Assembly (NCBI GenBank): GCA_015490055.1
Contig: WFYP01000005.1
Span: forward strand, 1 to 5,538
DNA from: Nitratifractor sp.
GTDB lineage: Bacteria; Campylobacterota; Campylobacteria; Campylobacterales; Sulfurovaceae
Length of the DNA stretch: 5,538 nt
Reading direction: 5' to 3'
Position numbers and translations under genes: made by a program. Shown in pieces: positions 1 through 5,503 of this stretch (position 1 is the first letter of the stretch; each line of letters begins with the position of its first letter). Below the pieces are notes generated by a model that was not told the DNA's origin, did no database searches, and was given only the letters and a program-made list of their open reading frames with translations.

Positions 1-1
1 A

Positions 2-70
2 GACAGCATTAAGTACGGTTTTAATAACCTAATGGCATTGTCGTCTTTTATCTTCCTCCTTCTACTTTAG
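2..70 (+). CDS. Possible C-terminal end of a plus-strand membrane protein (cut by window edge)
   Basis: The frame beginning at base 2 is open to a TAG at 68-70 and encodes about 22 residues. It begins DSIKYGFNNLMALSS and ends in a hydrophobic run, FIFLLLL. This looks like the last transmembrane segment of an integral membrane protein, and the other two plus frames stop within the first 30 bases. A weak terminator-like stem and T-run follow about 8 nt after the stop, which suits a gene ending here and converging on the minus-strand YkuD gene. The support is thin: the stretch is short, CTC and CTT are unusual leucine codons for such AT-rich DNA, and the opposite strand of the same bases reads as a strong Shine-Dalgarno sequence. 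No family can be named from so few residues. Confidence 0.3.
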   Translation, partial: DSIKYGFNNLMALSSFIFLLLL

Positions 71-77
71 CCCCCTT

Positions 78-111
78 AGTTTAACATATTTTTTACATTG
101 TCAAACTTTTT
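78..111 (+). terminator. Weak stem-loop with T-run (possible rho-independent terminator)
   Basis: AGTTTAACA (78-86) faces TGTCAAACT (99-107) across a 12-base loop, and a run of five T follows (107-111). In plus-strand RNA there is one A-C mismatch within the 9-bp stem; in minus-strand RNA it would be a G-U pair. The T-run lies only on the plus-strand side, so termination of a gene ending at 70 is the better reading. The stem is AT-rich and weak. The same bases on the minus strand include a TTGACA hexamer, so an operator or promoter role cannot be excluded. Confidence 0.3.
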
Positions 112-164
112 ATTTCTTTGGGGTTTTGTATTATACGATGGCAATGAAGGGAAGCTCGAATAAT

Positions 165-194
165 ATTAACACAACTACGACAAATTGTGTTAAT
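165..194 (-). terminator. Perfect 10-bp hairpin downstream of the YkuD gene
   Basis: ATTAACACAA (165-174) and TTGTGTTAAT (185-194) are exact inverted copies around a 10-base loop (175-184). The hairpin begins about 19 nt after the stop codon of the minus-strand YkuD gene, where a transcript-ending or 3'-stabilising structure would be expected. It is followed on the minus strand by ATTATTCGAG, not a clean T-run, so it is at best an imperfect intrinsic terminator. It could instead be an mRNA 3'-end stabiliser or a protein-binding palindrome. Confidence 0.45.
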
Positions 195-213
195 CAAAAG
201 TTACTAGCACATT

Positions 214-1158
214 CTATACAAATCTTTTTTTATACTTTCTATGTCTTTTGGTATATTTTGCCTGTTTTATAATTTTTAGCACTCTAGTTATTTTTTTAAG
301 CCTTTTTAGTTTATCTCTTTTATTTATTTTAGATGCTAAAATTTTTCTTTTTTTAATATAGTTTGCTCGTAATATTCTATTTAATTTTCTATATGAAAAT
401 TTAGAGTAGTATCTTATTAGTCTAATTTTACTGAATGCTATGCGGTGTTTATGTGTAACTCTTTTTCTTTTCTTTGCTAAATGTTTTTTTAATTTGACTT
501 TTTTAGCCATTGATATATATTTTTTTGATTTTCTCTTTTTTATAGATACTAATTTTTTATTTTGCTTCGCTCTCTCTTTTTTCATAGCTATATGATGTGC
601 TTTAGATAATCTCTTTAATTCTTTACTTAACTTAGCTAAATATTTATGCTCTTTATTATATGAAGTTTTATATTTTTTATAAAAATATTTTGTCATATAA
701 AATGCAGAGCGGTGCTTTCTTGATACATGCTTTGTTTGTTTACCTTTAATAATTACCCTTGTACCTATATCTGCCCATTTAAATAACTCTTGCGCAAATC
801 CATTTTTCAACCTAACACAACCGTGAGATGCTGGATAATTTGGAACATACCCTAAATGCAAAGCAATGCCACTCCATGTTAATCTAAGCATATATGGCAT
901 TTCTGCTCCACCTGTTGGTTGTGGCCACTCATTAGATATATGAAACTTCTCTTTTGCTAATACTCTATATTTTCCTTGCGGAGTTTTAAACTCTTCTCTT
1001 CCTGAAGATATCCAACCTTTAAGTACTAATTTATTATTTTCATATGCAAAAGCTTCTTGTTTTGTTAAGTTTACAATTATCTTTTTTTCTATACCTTTTG
1101 AAGACAATATTGCTGTAGATAGTAAGAGTATTACTATAGTTTTTAAGAAAAATTTCAT
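214..1158 (-). CDS. Exported YkuD-family L,D-transpeptidase/carboxypeptidase with a long basic tail
   Basis: This 314-residue protein starts with a signal peptide (residues 1 to about 20: MKFF, then a hydrophobic run and AILSS), so it should act in the periplasm. Residues about 26-138 form a YkuD catalytic domain. H101 is followed by S111-H112-G113-C114-V115-R116, the family's signature, and C114 is the expected nucleophile. YkuD enzymes make 3-3 peptidoglycan cross-links, attach proteins to peptidoglycan, or trim tetrapeptides. In Helicobacter and Campylobacter, YkuD proteins such as Csd6/Pgp2 are L,D-carboxypeptidases that set cell shape. Residues 139-314 are the odd part: by my count about 71 of 176 are Lys or Arg and only about four are acidic. 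Csd6 instead carries an NTF2-like domain there. The ATG at 1158 is preceded by AAGGGG with a 6-nt spacer. The choice between transpeptidase and carboxypeptidase cannot be made from sequence. Confidence 0.88.
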   Translation of the reverse strand: MKFFLKTIVILLLSTAILSSKGIEKKIIVNLTKQEAFAYENNKLVLKGWISSGREEFKTPQGKYRVLAKEKFHISNEWPQPTGGAEMPYMLRLTWSGIALHLGYVPNYPASHGCVRLKNGFAQELFKWADIGTRVIIKGKQTKHVSRKHRSAFYMTKYFYKKYKTSYNKEHKYLAKLSKELKRLSKAHHIAMKKERAKQNKKLVSIKKRKSKKYISMAKKVKLKKHLAKKRKRVTHKHRIAFSKIRLIRYYSKFSYRKLNRILRANYIKKRKILASKINKRDKLKRLKKITRVLKIIKQAKYTKRHRKYKKRFV

Positions 1159-1164
1159 TTGCTA

Positions 1165-1177
1165 CCCCTTGCCCCTT
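1165..1177 (-). promoter_or_regulatory. Tandem Shine-Dalgarno-like sites of the YkuD gene
   Basis: Read on the minus strand, AAGGGGCAAGGGG precedes the start codon, giving two AAGGGG copies at 1172-1177 and 1165-1170. The nearer copy lies 6 nt from the ATG, an ideal distance, and fixes the start at 1158. The second copy 7 nt further away may act as a standby site or may be incidental. Confidence 0.5.
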
Positions 1178-1199
1178 TAAGTTCAATTATAAATATATC

Positions 1200-1211
1200 A
1201 TATTGCAATAT
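1200..1211. repeat. 12-bp perfect palindrome in the YkuD leader
   Basis: ATATTGCAATAT is a perfect palindrome lying between the predicted -10 box (1221-1226) and the YkuD start codon, just past the expected transcription start. It could be an operator half-site pair, but a palindrome of this base composition can occur by chance in DNA this AT-rich. Confidence 0.25.
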
Positions 1212-1220
1212 AATTTATCT

Positions 1221-1248
1221 ATTATATGACAAAATTTTATATTTGCAA
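1221..1248 (-). promoter_or_regulatory. Predicted promoter of the YkuD gene
   Basis: On the minus strand, TTGCAA (1248-1243) is followed 16 nt later by a perfect TATAAT (1226-1221). The predicted transcript would start near 1214, leaving a leader of about 55 nt before the ATG. A second TATAAT (1191-1186) lies nearer the gene but has no partner -35. A TTGACA at 1258-1253 is 26 nt from the first -10 and is too far away to pair with it. This promoter lets the gene be expressed separately from the secreted-protein gene 120 bp upstream. Confidence 0.45.
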
Positions 1249-1278
1249 CTGATGTCAAGAAAGAACTGTTTTAATAAT

Positions 1279-2484
1279 TTAATAATTAGCAAATCTAATA
1301 AACTTAGAAAAAACTGCTAAATTATATTTTTTGCCTTCTTTGCTCTTTTTCATAGCTTTTTTAATGTAGTAAGCTATACTATTACGAGTAGATTTATGAG
1401 AATATTTTTGCAACTCTAGCCACTCATATAGTGTAGCTGGGTCATCTTTATATACTCCACCGGTGCCATCAATATAGTTAGAAAAAGTTGTATCTTTTAG
1501 AAGAGCTCCAATAGTAAAAGTATTAGCAAGATAATTCAATCTTTTAATAGTCCATATTTTATGAGGTGCTTGCTCTATTTTTGAATTATATAAAGATGCA
1601 ACAAATTCAGCTAAGCGTGCTCCATGTGTTAAATCTTCTACCCTATCTGATGTATCAGAATCAATATCTGCTCGCCAATAGTACCAAAAAAAATATTTAT
1701 CTTTAGTAGATAATTTTTTTAAATAGATATTTTTCCAAATATAATTACTAACTTTTAAAATAGTATTTTTATACTCTTTATTGCTGTTACCATCAGCACG
1801 ACTTGCCCTATATAGTTCAATAAGAGGTTCTGCAATAACTACTGTCCAATTAATTGGTGCTTCAATATTAGATAGTTTTTCTCCATCTTCATAATAATTA
1901 TTTGGATAAGTGTAACAAGCACCTAAAGTGCCATCTTTATATCGGATATTTTTACTAAAAGGTTTTTGAATTACATATAGATTTGCTACCATTTTATAAT
2001 ATCTATTAGCATCTGCTCCAAACTCATCTTTTAAGCTACGGTCTTCTTTAACAATTCTAGAAAAAGCAGCAAGTGGGTAAGCATACAATGCATTTGTTAG
2101 CATATCTGAATATCTAGCTTTTTTATTTAAACCATATTGATACTCGCGTGTTCCCCAACCTGCTAAGACTCTGTTTAACCTATCATCTTTTCTTTTTGTT
2201 AAGATATCGTTTCCATCTGCTACTATTTTAAGTAATTCGTTTAAATCTCTTAAAATCTTAATATTATGAGTTGCTTCATACATATCTATATAAGCTCTTA
2301 AATATGCACCTCTATCCCAACCACTTGGATGATTATCTACCCCAAAATTATTTTTAAAGTAATTATCTTTTAAACTTTTATGTTGCTTTAAGAACCAAGC
2401 TATATCTTGCTTTGATACATCACTCTTATCTCCATATGCATATAAAAAAGATATAATAATAAGTAATGTAAATATAATTTTCAT
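1279..2484 (-). CDS. Secreted all-helical protein of unknown function, toroid-glycosidase-like
   Basis: This is a 401-residue protein with a signal peptide (MKIIFTLLIIISFLYAYG, cleavage probably near residue 16-18), so it is periplasmic or secreted. The rest is predicted to be mainly helical, with aromatic and charged motifs between helices: GWDRGAY (55-61), AGWGTREY (108-115), APINW (209-213), WYYWRAD (267-273), EDLTHGARLAEFV (283-295) and YEWLEL (353-358). Regularly spaced Trp/Tyr motifs and an ED-x-x-HG motif resemble (alpha/alpha)6-toroid proteins, the fold of many polysaccharide lyases, glycoside hydrolases and uronyl epimerase C-terminal domains. I do not recognise a specific family, so no substrate is assigned. 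The ATG at 2484 follows AAGAGG with a 9-nt spacer. It shares orientation with the YkuD gene 120 bp downstream, which suggests, without proving, a shared envelope or polysaccharide role. No clear terminator separates the two. Confidence 0.8.
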   Translation of the reverse strand: MKIIFTLLIIISFLYAYGDKSDVSKQDIAWFLKQHKSLKDNYFKNNFGVDNHPSGWDRGAYLRAYIDMYEATHNIKILRDLNELLKIVADGNDILTKRKDDRLNRVLAGWGTREYQYGLNKKARYSDMLTNALYAYPLAAFSRIVKEDRSLKDEFGADANRYYKMVANLYVIQKPFSKNIRYKDGTLGACYTYPNNYYEDGEKLSNIEAPINWTVVIAEPLIELYRASRADGNSNKEYKNTILKVSNYIWKNIYLKKLSTKDKYFFWYYWRADIDSDTSDRVEDLTHGARLAEFVASLYNSKIEQAPHKIWTIKRLNYLANTFTIGALLKDTTFSNYIDGTGGVYKDDPATLYEWLELQKYSHKSTRNSIAYYIKKAMKKSKEGKKYNLAVFSKFIRFANY

Positions 2485-2514
2485 ACTGCTTAGCCTCTTT
2501 TTAGTAAGGTGATA

Positions 2515-2523
2515 AGTATAACA
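2515..2523 (-). promoter_or_regulatory. Extended -10 promoter of the secreted-protein gene
   Basis: On the minus strand TGTTATACT (2523-2515) is an extended -10 box (TGn plus TATACT). Transcription would start near 2508, leaving a leader of about 24 nt that contains the AAGAGG ribosome site. An eight-base run of T (minus strand) lies upstream. There is no convincing -35, as is usual for vegetative promoters in Campylobacterota. Confidence 0.55.
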
Positions 2524-2546
2524 AAAAAAATCAATTTTCTGTTATA
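2517..2546. repeat. Inverted repeat spanning both divergent -10 boxes (possible operator)
   Basis: TATAACAAAAAA (2517-2528) and TTTTCTGTTATA (2535-2546) are inverted copies with 11 of 12 positions matching, around a 6-base spacer. The outer parts of the arms are the two extended -10 boxes themselves. The symmetry may simply reflect two good promoters back to back, or it may be the site of a dimeric regulator that controls both directions. A/T-rich arms lower its specificity. Confidence 0.4.
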
Positions 2547-2548
2547 AT
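2540..2548 (+). promoter_or_regulatory. Extended -10 promoter of the lut operon
   Basis: TGTTATAAT (2540-2548) is a perfect extended -10 box. Transcription would start near 2554-2555, only about 13 nt before the lutA ATG at 2568, so the leader is very short and consists of little more than the AAAGAG ribosome site. No -35 hexamer is recognisable in the 2520-2525 window, which instead overlaps the opposing promoter. Confidence 0.6.
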
Positions 2549-2567
2549 TTTACAAAAAGAGATATAT

Positions 2568-3308
2568 ATGAAAAGAGTTGCACTTTTTATTCCATGTTTT
2601 GTAGATACTATCTATCCGCGTGTTGGTGTTGCTACTTTAAAGATTTTACAAAGTCAAGGCTTTGAAGTAGTTTATCCTAAAAATCAAACCTGCTGTGGGC
2701 AACCATTTTTTAACTCTGGCTTTGTAAAAGAGGCAAAAGATTTAGCCGAAAAATTTTATAATGACTTTAAAGAGTATGACTATATTGTAGCCCCAAGTGC
2801 TAGTTGTATTTCGATGGTTAAACTGCATTACAAGGATTTGCTAGATAGTGATAAATTTAGCGAAATTAGCAATAAGAGTTTCGAGATTTGCGAATTTTTA
2901 CACGATATTGTAAAGCCAGAAAGTTTAAATGTCTCTTTTAATCATACTATCGCTCTGCACCAGAGTTGCCATGGGCTTAGAGAGTTGGAACTTGCAACTC
3001 CTAGCGAGCTTAATTTACCATACCAAAATAAGATAGAAAACCTATTAAAGCTTATAGATGGGCTAGAAATTTTGCCACTATCTAATGCTCAAGAGTGCTG
3101 TGGCTTTGGCGGTACATTTAGTATAAACGAGAGCGAAGTTTCTAAAAAGATGGGGTATGATAAGTTAGCCAATTTTAAAGATAGTGGGGCAGAGTATTTA
3201 GTTGGATACGACAACTCTTGCTTAATGCATTTAGCATCGCTAGAGCCAGAGCTTAAAAGTTTGCATGTAATAGAGATTTTAGCAGGAGTTGCTAATGAGA
3301 GTATTTAA
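2568..3308 (+). CDS. lutA: LutA, cysteine-rich iron-sulfur subunit of L-lactate oxidation complex
   Basis: LutA (LldE) is one of three proteins, with LutB and LutC, that oxidise L-lactate to pyruvate independently of NAD in the cytoplasm or at the inner membrane. At 246 residues it has the usual family length. It holds two CCG (cysteine-rich) domains. The first has C10, C42-C43-G44 (QTCCGQPF) and C80. The second has C134 (HQSCHG), C177-C178-G179 (QECCGFGG) and C218 (DNSC). CCG domains of this kind in heterodisulfide reductase bind an unusual 4Fe-4S cluster; in LutA this is by analogy. The ATG follows AAAGAG closely, and the promoter box ends 19 nt upstream. It is the first gene of a four-gene operon and overlaps lutB by 14 nt. 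Glycolate-oxidase iron-sulfur subunits share the CCG domains, but the gene order makes LutA the clear call. Confidence 0.95.
   Translation: MKRVALFIPCFVDTIYPRVGVATLKILQSQGFEVVYPKNQTCCGQPFFNSGFVKEAKDLAEKFYNDFKEYDYIVAPSASCISMVKLHYKDLLDSDKFSEISNKSFEICEFLHDIVKPESLNVSFNHTIALHQSCHGLRELELATPSELNLPYQNKIENLLKLIDGLEILPLSNAQECCGFGGTFSINESEVSKKMGYDKLANFKDSGAEYLVGYDNSCLMHLASLEPELKSLHVIEILAGVANESI
3284..3288 (+). promoter_or_regulatory. Ribosome binding site that fixes the lutB start
   Basis: AGGAG lies inside the end of lutA, 6 nt before ATG 3295. A TTG codon at 3289, also in frame, begins immediately after this site and is therefore too close to be the start. The lutB start is thus placed at 3295. Confidence 0.75.
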
Positions 3309-4575
3309 TGATGACAAATGGCTAAATGAGTCGCTTAGCTTTGTTAGAGAAAAGAGAGATATAGCTTCTAAAAAACTCGATAATTGGGAACAGTTAAGAG
3401 AGCTAGCGTCTAATATTAAAGCCCATACAATTACTCACTTAGATAATTATTTAGAGGAGTTTGAAGCTAAAGCCCTAGCAAATGGCATAAAGGTTCACTG
3501 GGCTGTAGATGCTAAAGAGCATAATCAAATTGTTGAGTCTATCTTAAAAAAGCATAATGCCAAAAAGATAGTTAAGAGTAAGTCGATGCTAACAGAGGAG
3601 TGCGAGCTAAACCCATATTTAGAAAATCGTGGCTACGAAGTTATCGATACAGATTTGGGCGAGCGAATAGTTCAGCTTGCGAAGCAGAGACCATCGCATA
3701 TAGTTTTGCCTGCAATTCATCTTAAAAAAGAGCAAGTAGCCACTATATTTAATGAGCAAAATAGCGATGCAACTTACTTAACTAATGTAGCAAGAGCACA
3801 ACTTAGAGAGCATTTTGAAAGTAGCGATGTTGCAATTACGGGTGTAAACTTTGCAGTTGCTAGCGAAGGAGCCTTTGTGGTTTGTACAAACGAGGGTAAT
3901 GCCGATTTGGGGACAAGTTTAGCAAATGTGCATATTGCTGTTATGGGTATCGAAAAAATTATACCAAATATGCAGGATTTAGGCGTGTTCTTAACACTGC
4001 TTGCTCGTAGTGCTACGGGGCAAGATATTACAACTTATAGCTCTATATTTAAAAAGCCAAGCAAGGGTAAAGAGATACATTTAATTATTGTAGATAATGG
4101 TCGTAGCCAAATGTTAGGTAGCGAAAAGTTTGAAGGTGCTCTAAAATGCATTCGCTGTGGTGCTTGTATGAACACTTGCCCTGTATTTAGGCGAGTTGGA
4201 GGGCATGAGTATAACTATGTAATCCCAGGACCAATAGGTAGTAACCTTGGCTCTAGCCGAAATATAGAGAAGTATGGAAAATTAGCCTTTGCCTCTACAC
4301 TTTGTGGAAGTTGCACAGCTGTATGTCCTGTAAAGATAAATTTACACGAACAACTTGTAGCTTACAGAGGAGTTTACAAATTAAATGTAAAAGAGAGTAA
4401 AGATAGATACTATAAATTGACAGCTAAAATATTAGCAAAGCCAAAAATTTATAGAAGCTTAATGAAGCTAGCTAAATATATGCCACACTGGCTATACAAA
4501 AGAGCTTGGGGCAAAGAGAGAGTAGCACCAAAATTAGCCAAAAAAAGTTTTAAGGATTACTATGAGTCGCTCTAA
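3295..4575 (+). CDS. lutB: LutB, LUD-domain and ferredoxin-like subunit of L-lactate oxidation complex
   Basis: LutB (LldF) is the electron-transferring iron-sulfur subunit of the LutABC lactate system. The 426-residue protein has a LUD domain at about 60-285, including KIVKSKSMLTEE (91-102), GVNFAVASEGAFVV (183-196) and TNEGNADLGTSL (198-209). Two cluster motifs follow: C285-C288-C291-C295-P (CIRCGACMNTCP) and C337-C340-C344-P (CGSCTAVCP), typical of the family's pair of 4Fe-4S clusters. The C-terminal part, including the WGKERVAPKLAKKSFKDYY stretch, matches the tail region of LutB. It is shorter than B. subtilis LutB (about 476 residues) at both ends, but the core is complete. ATG 3295 is chosen over an in-frame TTG at 3289 because AGGAG sits 6 nt upstream. 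It overlaps lutA and lutC by 14 nt each, implying coupled translation. Confidence 0.95.
   Translation: MRVFNDDKWLNESLSFVREKRDIASKKLDNWEQLRELASNIKAHTITHLDNYLEEFEAKALANGIKVHWAVDAKEHNQIVESILKKHNAKKIVKSKSMLTEECELNPYLENRGYEVIDTDLGERIVQLAKQRPSHIVLPAIHLKKEQVATIFNEQNSDATYLTNVARAQLREHFESSDVAITGVNFAVASEGAFVVCTNEGNADLGTSLANVHIAVMGIEKIIPNMQDLGVFLTLLARSATGQDITTYSSIFKKPSKGKEIHLIIVDNGRSQMLGSEKFEGALKCIRCGACMNTCPVFRRVGGHEYNYVIPGPIGSNLGSSRNIEKYGKLAFASTLCGSCTAVCPVKINLHEQLVAYRGVYKLNVKESKDRYYKLTAKILAKPKIYRSLMKLAKYMPHWLYKRAWGKERVAPKLAKKSFKDYYESL
4552..4556 (+). promoter_or_regulatory. Ribosome binding site of lutC
   Basis: AAGGA lies within the 3' end of lutB, 5 nt before the lutC ATG at 4562. It supports this start even though the resulting protein is much shorter than the family norm. 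Confidence 0.65.
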
Positions 4576-4999
4576 AATTTTAAAAAGTATAAAGCAAAAT
4601 ATTAACAGTAAAGTTGATAGAGAGTTTACTAATTACGAAATAGAGAGTATTGACAATTTAATTGATACATTTATTGACTCTCTAAAGCGAGCTGGTGGAG
4701 AGATAGCGAATACTACAGATAGCTATGAAGTAGTGCTTAATGCAGAGTTTGCTGTAGCTCAAAATGGAGCTTGCTTTCTTAACAAAGAGATTGACAGAAA
4801 AGTTTATAGTTACTACGAGAGTATTGTAATACTACTTGACAAAAGAAAAATTGTAGCGACTATGAAAGAGGCAATGGAGCTAATAGAAATTGACGACTTT
4901 GCAATCTTTATGAGTGGTCCATCTAAAACTGCCGATATAGAACAGAGCTTAGTTATTGGAGCACATGGAGCAAAACGACTTGGTGTAAAATTGATATGA
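4562..4999 (+). CDS. lutC: LutC, shortened LUD-domain subunit of L-lactate oxidation complex
   Basis: LutC (LldG/YkgG family) is the third protein needed for LutABC-dependent lactate oxidation; its biochemical role is poorly defined. Only 145 residues are present, against about 215-240 in Campylobacter, E. coli and Bacillus relatives. The N-terminal helix (MSRSKILKSI) and a KRAGGEI segment (42-48) are followed almost directly by AEFAVAQNGACFL (61-73). The conserved LUD end SGPSKTADIEQSL and GAHGAKRLGVKLI (118-145) is intact. The part usually lying between the GGE segment and the A-x-A-x-x-G motif, roughly 60-80 residues, seems to be missing. The frame has no stop or frameshift, and the start has a good AAGGA site. 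It may be a natural compact form or a shortened protein with reduced function. It overlaps lutB by 14 nt and the next gene by 4 nt. Confidence 0.87.
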   Translation: MSRSKILKSIKQNINSKVDREFTNYEIESIDNLIDTFIDSLKRAGGEIANTTDSYEVVLNAEFAVAQNGACFLNKEIDRKVYSYYESIVILLDKRKIVATMKEAMELIEIDDFAIFMSGPSKTADIEQSLVIGAHGAKRLGVKLI

Positions 5000-5448
5000 G
5001 TAGTTGTATAAAAAATGACAAATTTGACAATAGCTATTGTCGTGATATCGTAAATGGTAAAGTTAAAGCTAAAAGTGCATTAGAGCTTATGCAAAGCAGA
5101 TATTATGCTTACAAAACTGTAAACTTAGAATATATTCAAAAGACACAAATTGACAACTGGAGTCAAGAGCAATTAAAAGAGGTTGAGCATTGGGCAAAAA
5201 ATAGTTTTTGGCAACATTTAGAGATTATAAACTATAGTGAAACAGAGGTAGAGTTTAAGGCTTACTATATTTACAAAGGCAGACAAGAGTTAATTCATGA
5301 ATTGTCCACCTTTATAAAACAAGGTGACAAGTGGCTTTATAAAAGTGGTAAACTATATGATACAAAAGTAAATATAGCTAGAAATGCAAAGTGTATTTGT
5401 GGCAGTGGCAAAAAGTATAAACAGTGTTGTTTAAAGTTGCTTTACTAG
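4996..5448 (+). CDS. YchJ-like SEC-C zinc-motif protein coupled to lutC
   Basis: This 150-residue protein matches the size and plan of the YchJ (UPF0225) family, whose E. coli member is about 152 residues. The N-terminal block with ALELMQSRYYAYK (28-40) and the middle region with an NTF2-like look (W55, W66, F71-W72, F87-Y90, LIHELSTF 99-106) are typical. The C-terminus carries an intact SEC-C motif, C133-I-C135-GSGKKY-K-Q-C144-C145, which in SecA and relatives binds one zinc. The family's second, N-terminal SEC-C motif is degenerate here: only C4 and C15 remain of the usual four cysteines. The ATG overlaps the lutC stop in an ATGA arrangement and no clear Shine-Dalgarno site precedes it, so it is probably translated by coupling to lutC. 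Its function is unknown; a link to metal or iron-sulfur handling for the lut proteins is a guess. Confidence 0.8.
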   Translation: MSSCIKNDKFDNSYCRDIVNGKVKAKSALELMQSRYYAYKTVNLEYIQKTQIDNWSQEQLKEVEHWAKNSFWQHLEIINYSETEVEFKAYYIYKGRQELIHELSTFIKQGDKWLYKSGKLYDTKVNIARNAKCICGSGKKYKQCCLKLLY

Positions 5449-5458
5449 CATTTTATTA

Positions 5459-5503
5459 TTTTATGTCAAATTATACATAAAAGTCTCTATCATTAATTTT
5501 TTT
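5459..5503 (+). terminator. Weak AT-only hairpin and T-run after the lut operon
   Basis: TTTTATGT (5459-5466) and ACATAAAA (5475-5482) are exact inverted copies around an 8-base loop, starting 11 nt after the last stop codon of the operon. A run of seven T lies at 5497-5503, but 14 bases separate it from the stem, so this is not a textbook intrinsic terminator. The remaining 90 bases of the window show no gene. A second weak stem, GTTTT/AAAAC (5504-5519), is followed by TTTT. Confidence 0.35.

Noticed and set aside
23..38. Five-codon minus-strand leader peptide MPLGY after a strong AAGGAGGA
   Set aside because: The spacer of 15 nt is too long, the frame is tiny, and nothing in the window shows a gene it would regulate.
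1253..1258. TTGACA on the minus strand as the -35 of the YkuD promoter
   Set aside because: It lies 26 nt from the TATAAT at 1226-1221, well beyond workable spacing; TTGCAA at 16 nt fits better.
1264..1286. Tandem TTTAATAA words at the end of the secreted-protein gene
   Set aside because: Only two imperfect units in AT-rich DNA, partly within coding sequence; not a supported repeat array.
3289..3294. TTG at 3289 as the lutB start, adding two residues
   Set aside because: The AGGAG site ends at 3288, directly against the TTG, leaving no spacer; ATG 3295 has an ideal 6-nt spacer.
5463..5480. TATAAT-like box on the minus strand (TGTATAAT) as a promoter antisense to the YchJ-like gene
   Set aside because: The DNA is almost all A/T here, so such boxes occur by chance, and the TG is not at the extended -10 distance.
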